Positions 55,551 through 64,000 of a stretch of DNA of 64,000 nucleotides are shown here, in pieces. Both the position numbers and the translations under genes were made by a program. This DNA is from Neocallimastix lanati (nom. inval.) (taxonomy: Eukaryota > Neocallimastigomycota > Neocallimastigomycetes > Neocallimastigales > Neocallimastigaceae). Where the stretch lies: NCBI GenBank assembly GCA_016946835.1, contig JACVTC010000029.1:971001-1035000 (forward strand), written 5' to 3'. Within the stretch, counting starts at the first letter, position 1, and each line of letters begins with the position of its first letter. The notes under the pieces are model-generated. The model was not told the DNA's origin and ran no database searches. It saw only the letters and a list, made by a program, of their open reading frames with translations.

Positions 55551-57440
55551 ATTAGATGGATGATCCATTCAATGTCAATAAAAATGTTTTTTTTTATGTT
55601 TATTCATTTTAATATATAATATATTATTTATTATTAATTATTATTAATTATGTCCTTTAAATTATTTATTATTATTTATTTTTTATTAATATAATAATAA
55701 TTATTATATTTATAATATATTTTGAATATAATAATTAATAAATATATTTGATGGATGATCCATTCAATGTCAATCAAAATGTTTTTTTTTATGTTTATTC
55801 ATTTTAATATATAATATATTATTATTAATTATGTCATTTAAATTATTTATTATTACTTATTTTTTATTAATATAATAATAATCATTATATTTATAATATA
55901 TTCTGAATATAATAATTAATAAATGCATTTGATGGATGATCCATTCAATGTCAATAAAAGTGTTTTTTTTATATATAATATATTATTTATTATTAATTAT
56001 GTCCTTTATTTAAATTATTTATTATTACTTATTTTTTATTAATATAATAATAATCATTATAATAATTAATAAATATATTTGATGGATGATCCATTCAATG
56101 TCAATCAAAATGTTTTTTTAATATATAATATATTATTTATTATTAATTATGTCATTTAAATTATTTATTATTACTTATTTTTTATTAATATAATAATAAT
56201 CATTATATTTATAATATATTGCAAATATAATAATTAATAAACATATATGATGGATGATCCATTCAATGTCAATCAAAATGTTTTTTTTAATATATAATAT
56301 ATTATTTATTATTAATTATGTCATTTAAATTATTTATTATTACTTATTTTTTATTAATATAATAATAATCATATTTATAATATATTCTGAATATAATAAT
56401 TAATAAACATATATGATGGATGATCCATTCAATGTCAATCAAAATGTTTTTTTTAATATATAATATATTATTTACTACTAATTATGTCATTTAAATTATT
56501 TATTATTACTTATTTTTTATTAATATAATAATAATCATATTTATAATATATTCCGAATATAATAATTAATAAATGTATTTGATGGATGATCCATTCAATG
56601 TCAATAAAAGTGTTTTTTTAATATATAATATATTATTTATTATTAATTATGTCCTTTATTTAAATTATTTATTATTACTTATTTTTTATTAATATAATAA
56701 TAATCATTATAATAATTAATAAATATATTTGATGGATGATCCATTCAATGTCAATCAAAATGTTTTTTTAATATATAATATATTATTTATTATTAATTAT
56801 GTCATTTAAATTATTTATTATTATTTATTTTTTATTAATATAATAATAATCATTATATTTATAATATATTTTGAATATAATAATTAATAAATATATTTGA
56901 TGGATGATCCATTCAATGTCAATCAAAATGTTTTTTTTTATGTTTATTCATTTTAATATATAATATATTATTATTAATTATTTCATTTAAATTATTTATT
57001 ATTACTTATTTTTTATTAATATAATAATAATCATTATATTTATAATATATTCTGAATATAATAATTAATAAACATATTTGATGGATGATCCATTCAATGT
57101 TAATCAAAATGATTTTTTAATATATAATATATTATTTATTATTAATTATGTCCTTTATTTAAATTATTTATTATTACTTATTTTTTATTAATATAATAAT
57201 AATCATTATAATAATTAATAAATATATTTGATGGATGATCCATTCAATGTCAATCAAAATGTTTTTTTAATATATAATATATTATTTATTATTAATTATG
57301 TCATTTAAATTATTTATTATTATTTATTTTTTATTAATATAATAATCCTTATATTTATAATATATTTTGAATATAATAATTAATAAATGTATTTGATGGA
57401 TGATCCATTCAATGTCAATCAAAATGTTTTTTTAATATAT
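55551..57440. repeat. 165-bp satellite array 3
   Basis: Twelve copies of the GATGGATGATCCATTCAATG core at about 147-194 base spacing. Within it, variants recur in blocks (for example CTTTATTTAAATTATTTATT at about 56000, 56655 and 57170; AACATATATGATGGATGATC at about 56240 and 56407), showing secondary amplification of multi-monomer groups. Confidence 0.9.
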
Positions 57441-60400
57441 ATATTCTTTAATTATTATTTATTATTATTATTTATTATTTATTATTTTTTTTTTAATCTT
57501 TTCTATTTATTATTTATTATTAAACAGTTTTTTAATTATTTAATTATTATTTAGTTATTATTAATTATTAATATATATTATTTATTTTATTTTATTTTTT
57601 ATTTATTATTTTGTTATTTATTAATAAATATTATTCTTATTAGTTAATTATTATTAATATTATTTTATTATTATTTATTATTATTATTTATTATTATTAT
57701 TTATTATTATTATTTATTATTTATTATTTTTATTTTATTTTTTATTTATTATTCAACTATTTTATTAATAAATAGTCTTATAATTATTTAAATATTATTA
57801 ATTATTTATATATATTATTTGTTTATTTTATTTTTTTATTTATTATTTATTATTAAATAGTCTTTTAATTATTTAATTATTATTTAATTATTATTAATTA
57901 TTAATATATATTATTTATTTATTTTATTTTTTTTAGTTATTATTCTTCTATTTATTAATAAATATTATTCTTATTATTAGTTAATTATTATTAATTATTA
58001 TTATTAATTATTATTTATTAATTTTTTTTATTTTTTTTTATTATACAACTATTTACTAATAAATAGTCTTTTAATTATTTAATTATTATTAATTATTAAT
58101 ATATATTATTTATTTTATTTTTTTTTATTTATTATTCTTCTATTTATTAATATTTTTTATTAATATTTATTTATTATTATTATTTATTATTTATTTATTA
58201 TTATTATTTATTTATTTATTATTTATTTATTATTATTATTTATTTATTATTTATTTATTATTATTATTTATTTATTATTTATTACTCAACTATTTATTAA
58301 TAAATATTATTCTTATTAGTTAATTATTATTAATTATTATTATTTTATTATTATTTATTATTATTATTTATTATTTATTATTTTTTTTAATCTTTTCTAT
58401 TTATTATTTATTATTAAACAGTCTTTTAATTATTTAATTATTATTTAATTATTATTAATTATTAATATATATTATTTGTTTATTTTATTTTTTTATTTAT
58501 TATTTATTATTAAATAGTCTTTTAATTATTTAATTATTATTTAATTATTATTAATTATTAATATATATTATTTATTTATTTTATTTTTTTTAGTTATTAT
58601 TCTTCTATTTATTAATAAATATTAAATATTATTCTTATTATTAGTTAATTATTATTAATTATTATTATTAATTATTATTTATTAATTTTTTTTATTTTTT
58701 TTTATTATTCAACTATTTACTAATAAATAGTCTTTTAATTATTTAATTATTATTAATTATTAATATATATTATTTATTTATTTTATTTTTTTTTATTTAT
58801 TATTCTTCTATTTATTAATATTTTTTATTAATATTTATTTATTATTATTATTTATTATTTATTTATTATTATTATTTATTTATTTATTATTTATTTATTA
58901 TTATTATTTATTTATTATTTATTTATTATTATTATTTATTTATTATTTATTACTCAACTATTTATTAATAAATATTATTCTTATTAGTTAATTATTATTA
59001 ATTATTATTATTTTATTATTATTTATTATTATTATTTATTATTTATTATTTTTTTTAATCTTTTCTATTTATTATTTATTATTAGTCTTTTAATTATTTA
59101 ATTATTATTTAATTATTATTAATTATTAATATATATTATTTATTTTATTTTATTTTTTATTTATTATTCTGATATTTATTAATAAATATTATTCTTATTA
59201 AATAATTATTATTAATATTATTTTATTATTATTCATTATTATTTATTATTATTATTATTTATTATTTATTACTTTTTATTTTATTTTTTTTATTTATTAT
59301 TCAACTATTTTATTAATAAATACTCTTTTAATTATTTAATTATTATTTAATTATTATTAATTATTAATGTATATTATTTATTTATTTTTTTTTTATTTAT
59401 TATTCTTCTATTTATTAATAAATATTATTCTTATTATTAGTTAATTATTATTAATTATTATTATTTTATTATTATTTATTATTTATTACTTTTTTTTTTT
59501 TTTTTATATTTTTTATTTATTATTCAACTATTTTATTAATAAATAGTCTTATAATTATTTAAATATTATTAATTATTAATATATTATTTATTTATTTTAT
59601 TTTTTATTTATTGTTCTTCTATTTATTAATAAATATTATTCTTATTAGTTAATTATTATTAATTATTATTATTTTATTATTATTTATTATTATTATTTAT
59701 TATTATTTATTATTTATTATTATTTTTTAATTTTTTCTATTTATTACTTATTATTAAATAGTCTTTTAATTATTTAATTATTAATAATTATTAATATATA
59801 TTATTTATTTTATTTTATTTTTTATTTATTGTTCTTCTGTTTATTAATAAATATTATTCTTACTAGTTAATTATTATAAATTATTATTATTTTATTATTA
59901 TTTATTATTATTGTTTATTATTATTATTTATTATTTATTACTTTTTATTATATTTTATTTATTTATTATTCAACTATTTTATTAATAAATAGTCTTATAA
60001 TTATTTAAATATTATTAATTATTAATATATATTATTTATTTATTTTATTTTTTATTTATTGTTCTTCTATTTATTAATAAATATTATTCTTATTAGTTAA
60101 TTATTATTAATTAATATTATTTTATTATTATTCATTATTATTATTTATTATTTATTAATTTTTTTTATTTTTTTTTTTATTATTCAACTATTTACTAATA
60201 AATGGTCTTTTAATTATTTAATTATTATTAATTATTAATATATATTATTTATTTATTTTATTTTTTTAGTTATTATTCTTCTATTTATTAATAAATATTA
60301 TTCTTATTAGTTAATTATTATTAATTATTATTATTTTATTATTATTTATTATTATTATTTATTATTATTTATTATTTATTACTTTTTATTTTATTTTTTT

Positions 60401-61020
60401 TATTTATTATTCAACTATTTTATTAATAAATAGTCTTATAATTATTTAAATATTATTAATTATTTATATATATTATTTATTTATTTTATTTTTTATTTAT
60501 TGTTCTTCTATTTATTAATAAATATTATTCTTATTAGTTAATTATTATTAATTATTATTATTCATTATTATTATTTATTATTTATTAATTTTTTTTATTT
60601 TTTTATTTATTATTCAACTATTTATTAATAAATAGTCTTATAATTATTTAAATATTATTAATTATCAATATATTTTATTTTTTATTTATTGTTCTTCTAT
60701 TTATTAATAAATATTATTCTTATTAGTTAATTATTATTAATTATTATTATTTTATTATTTATTATTATTATTTATTATTTATTATTTTTTTTTTAATCTT
60801 TTCTATTTATTATTTATTATTAAATAGTCTTTTATTTAATTATTACTAATTATTAAAATATATATATTTTTTTTATTTTATTTTTTTTATTTACTATTCT
60901 TCTATTTATTAATAAATACCTTTTTTTATTAATATTTAATATTTATTTATTTATTATTTATTTACTATTATTATTTATTTATTACTTATTATTCAATTAT
61001 TTATTAATAAACATTTTTTA
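57441..61020. repeat. About 200-bp ATT-rich tandem repeat
   Basis: Units of roughly 200 bases marked by ATTCTTCTATTTATTAATAA, TTCTTATTAGTTAATTATTA, TATTCAACTATTTTATTAAT and AATAGTCTTTTAATTATTTA recur about 12 times. A larger block with TTTTTAATCTTTTCTATTTA is repeated at about 57490, 58385 and 59045. Everything is A/T plus occasional C or G. No gene. Confidence 0.8.
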
Positions 61021-61700
61021 TTATTATTAGTTTTTATTTATTTATTTATTATTTATTATGTCCTTTAAAATATTTATTATTATTTGTTATGTCCTTTAGA
61101 TTATTTTTTATTATTTATTATGTTCTTTAAATAATTTATTAATATTTATTATTTATTATGTCCTTTAAATAATTTATTAATATTTATTATTTATTATGTC
61201 CTTTAAATAATTTATTAACATTTATTATTTATTATGTCCTTTAGATTATTTTTTATTATTTATTATGTCCTTTAAATAATTTATTAATATTTATTATTTA
61301 TTATGTCCTTTAGATTATTTATTATTATTTGTTATGTCTTTTAGATTATTGTTTATTATTTATTATGTCCTTTAAATAATTTATAAATATTTATTATTTA
61401 TTATGTCCTTTAGATTATTGTTTATTATTTATTATGTCCTTTAAATAATTTATTAATATTTATTATTTATTATGTCCTTTAGATTATTTATTATTATTTG
61501 TTATGTCCTTTAGATTATTTTTTATTATTTATTATGTCCTTTAAATAATTTATTAATATTTATTATTTATTATGTCCTTTAGATTATTTTTTACTATTTA
61601 TTATGTCCTTTAAATAATTTATTAATATTTATTATTTATTATGTCCTTTGAATTATTATTTATTTTTTATTATTTATTATGTCCTTTTTATTATTTGGAA
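61021..61700. repeat. TTATTATGTCCTTTAAAT minisatellite
   Basis: A period of about 72 bases made of two related halves, TTATTATGTCCTTTAGATTA and TTATTATGTCCTTTAAATAA. Roughly 15 half-units. The same GTCCTTT motif appears singly in the satellite arrays and, inverted, in the 28-36 kb field. Confidence 0.85.
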
Positions 61701-62235
61701 TAAATTATTAATTAACATTTTTCTTACAATAATAAAATTTTTTAAAATTTTTACTATATTCAATTATCTATATATTTTATTTATATTGTTATATATTATA
61801 ACATATATTATAATACTTTATTCATTACATTTAAAATATATTCTGAATATAATAACTTATGTTAATAAAGGTATAATGGATGATCCATTTAATGCCAATA
61901 AAAATGTTTTTTTTATGTTCATTCATTTTATATATAATATATGATGATTTAATATTTTAATATATTATCAATATATTAATATATTATTAGAATATATTTA
62001 GAATATATATTTTTAATTATTTTATTTATAATTTGTTTTTTAAAGTTTTAAAATTTTAATTTTAATTTAATTATTTGTATTTTTAATTATTCCATTTTGT
62101 TAAAGTAAGACCGATTATAATAAAAATTAGTATAATATACATATATTTATTTTTCCAACCAATGTCCTTTCTATTTATTGTATTTATTTCATATCAAATA
62201 TTCATAAAGTGATTCATAATTATGGTATGAATAAT
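61701..62235. repeat. Single diverged satellite copy with flank module
   Basis: AATATATTCTGAATATAATA then TAATGGATGATCCATTTAAT at about 61875, preceded by a diverged TTTTTTAAAATTTTTACTAT flank module. It repeats the edge structure of the satellite arrays but is not amplified. The rest is AT-rich, with no gene. Confidence 0.75.
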
Positions 62236-62815
62236 ATTAAATATAAAGTACAGATTGAATAAAATAAAATAAAATAAAATAAAATAAAATAAAATAAAAT
62301 AAAATAAAATAAATAGTGAAGTAATATAAAAGAGTAAAGTATTAATAAAAATAAAATAAAATAAAATAAATAGTGAAGTAATATAAAAGAGTAAAATATT
62401 AATAAAAATAAAATAAAATAAAATAAAATAAAATAAAATAAAATAAATAGTAAAGTAATATAAAAGAGTAAAGTATTAATAAAAATAAAATAAAATAAAT
62501 AGTAAAGTAATATAAGGGTAAAGTATTTATAAAAATAAAATAAAATAAAATAAATAGTGAAGTAATATAAGGGTAAAGTATTAATAAAAATAAAATAAAA
62601 TAAAATAAATAGTGAAGTAATATAAGGGTAAAGTATTAATAAAAATAAAATAAAATAAAATAAATAGTGAAGTAATATAAGGGTAAAGTATTAATAAAAA
62701 TAAAATAAAATAAAATAAATAGTAAAAGTAATATAAAAGAGTAAAGTATTAACAAAAATAAAATAAAATAAAATAAAAATAAAATAAAATAAAATAAATA
62801 GTATAATATTAAATA
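62236..62815. repeat. TAAAA pentanucleotide and GTGAAGTAATATAA minisatellite
   Basis: Units of about 60 bases: several AAAAT/TAAAA pentamers, then AAATAGTGAAGTAATATAAA, then AGAGTAAAGTATTAATAAA. A shorter variant has AATATAAGGGTAAAGTATTA. About eight copies. Confidence 0.85.
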
Positions 62816-63500
62816 TGAAGTACAGATTGAATAAAATAAAAATAAAATAAAATAAAATAAATAGTAGAATATTAAATATAAGTACAGATTGAATAAAATA
62901 AAATAAAATAAAATAAAATAAATAATAGAAATATGAATATAAAGTACAGATTTAATAAAATAAAATAAAATAAAATAAAATAAAATAAATAGTAGAAATA
63001 TGAATATAAAGTACAGATTTAATAAAATAAAATAAAATAAAATAAAATAAATAGTAGAAATATGAATATAAAGTACAGATTTAATAAAATAAAATAAAAT
63101 AAAATAAAATAAATAGTAGAAATATGAATATAAAGTACAGATTTAATAAAATAAAATAAAATAAAATAAAATAAATAGTAGAAATATGAATATAAAGTAC
63201 AGATTTAATAAAATAAAATAAAATAAAATAAAATAAAAAGTAGAATATTAAATAAGAAAGTACAGATTGAATAAAATAAAATAAAATAAAATAAAATAAA
63301 ATAAAATAAATAGTGGAATATAAACATGAAGTACAGATTGAATAAAATAAAATAAATAGTAGAGTATAAATATAAAGTACAGATGGAATAAAATAAAATA
63401 AATAGTAGAGTATAAATATAAAGTACAGATGGAATAAAATAAAATAAATAGTAGAATATGAATATAAAGTACAGATTGAATAAAATAAAATAAAATAAAA
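62815..63500. repeat. TAAAA and AAAGTACAGATT minisatellite
   Basis: Units of about 45-65 bases: TAAAA pentamers, AAATAGTAGAAATATGAATA, then TAAAGTACAGATTTAATAAA. About twelve copies, with GATTG and GATGG variants at the edges. Minus-strand open frames here (YFILF runs) are repeat artefacts. Confidence 0.85.
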
Positions 63501-64000
63501 TAAACATAAGATAGAAAAAAAAATAGATTAAAAAATAATAATAATAAAAAAAAAAGAATAAAATAAATAAAAAAAAAATATAAAAGAACATTTACTTTTA
63601 ATTTTTCTTTTTAAACACTTGTTATATGTAATTTTTTTTAAAATAATTATTATTAGTCCCTTTATTTTTTATTTTATTGTATTTTATTTTTGAAGGAATG
63701 AAATAAAATTTTCAAAACTTTTATATTCATATATTTAATTACTAATTATTTAATATGTAATATGAATATTTAATATTTAATATTTAATTATTAGATATAA
63801 AATATTAAATATTTAATATATTTATTTTTTGTTTTTTATTTTTTATTATTATTTAATATTTATTATTTAATATTTATTAATATTCATGTTTATTATAAAT
63901 TATTTAATATTTAATATTTATTATTTAATAAATTGTCATATATTACATTTATTATATAATAATAAATTTTCATATATTATATATTAAATTTTATTTATTA
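63501..64000. repeat. Spacer end, higher-order copy 3
   Basis: TTACTTTTAATTTTTCTTTT near 63592, TTAGTCCCTTTATTTTTTAT near 63652 and GAAGGAATGAAATAAAATTT near 63691 match the ends of the spacers at about 48950-49250 and 54660-54840. Then A/T low complexity to the window edge. Confidence 0.65.

Noticed and set aside
63205-63591. 128-codon minus-strand frame (YFILF runs)
   Set aside because: A reading of TAAAA pentamer repeats with the AAAGTACAGATT motif.

Overview
This is a eukaryotic, extremely AT-rich window that most resembles the genome of an anaerobic gut fungus (Neocallimastigomycota). The evidence is a very large secreted, Cys-repeat protein of scaffoldin (ScaA) type, broken by short AT-rich introns, followed by tens of kilobases of nearly pure A/T simple-sequence and tandem repeats with decayed Ty1/copia and Ty3/gypsy retrotransposons. 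The species cannot be fixed from the sequence alone. No tRNA, rRNA or CRISPR array was recognised.

Region 1 (1-15844, minus strand) is one multi-exon gene, cut by the left edge of the window. I reconstructed 12 exons. Every junction keeps the reading frame, all introns after exon 2 are phase 1, and together they encode at least 3730 residues: signal peptide, then about eight long modules (each an A half plus a B half), then about 20 short 'I-x-C...C...YY-I-N-A' repeats that continue past position 1. By family this should be a non-catalytic cellulosome scaffold displayed outside the cell that holds dockerin-bearing enzymes. One intron uses a GC donor, and exons 5-7 and 8-10 look like a tandem duplication of a three-exon block.

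Region 2 (about 15.8-22.3 kb) is the upstream region of this gene and a broken Ty1/copia element. Integrase, reverse transcriptase, RNase H and the gag N-terminus lie on the minus strand. A separate gag/protease piece lies on the plus strand. A pair of about 55-bp direct repeats may be LTR remnants.

Region 3 (about 22.3-28.5 kb) holds heptanucleotide arrays, a decayed plus-strand Ty3/gypsy pol, unidentified coding-like relics of higher GC, and TTTA-rich low complexity.

Region 4 (about 28.5-36.3 kb) is a complex minisatellite field built on a roughly 43-bp unit containing AAAAGGTCATAATAAAT, arranged in roughly 0.9-kb higher-order blocks and interrupted by MITE-like elements. A third MITE-like copy lies at 39.7 kb.

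Region 5 (about 36.3-64 kb) has no gene I can support. It contains three arrays of a roughly 165-bp satellite carrying the inverted repeat ATGGAT-G-ATCCAT, embedded in a roughly 5.6-kb higher-order repeat, then roughly 200-bp, 72-bp and 60-bp tandem repeats. Most apparent open frames here (Leu/Ile/Tyr/Phe runs) are products of ATTTATT-type repeats.
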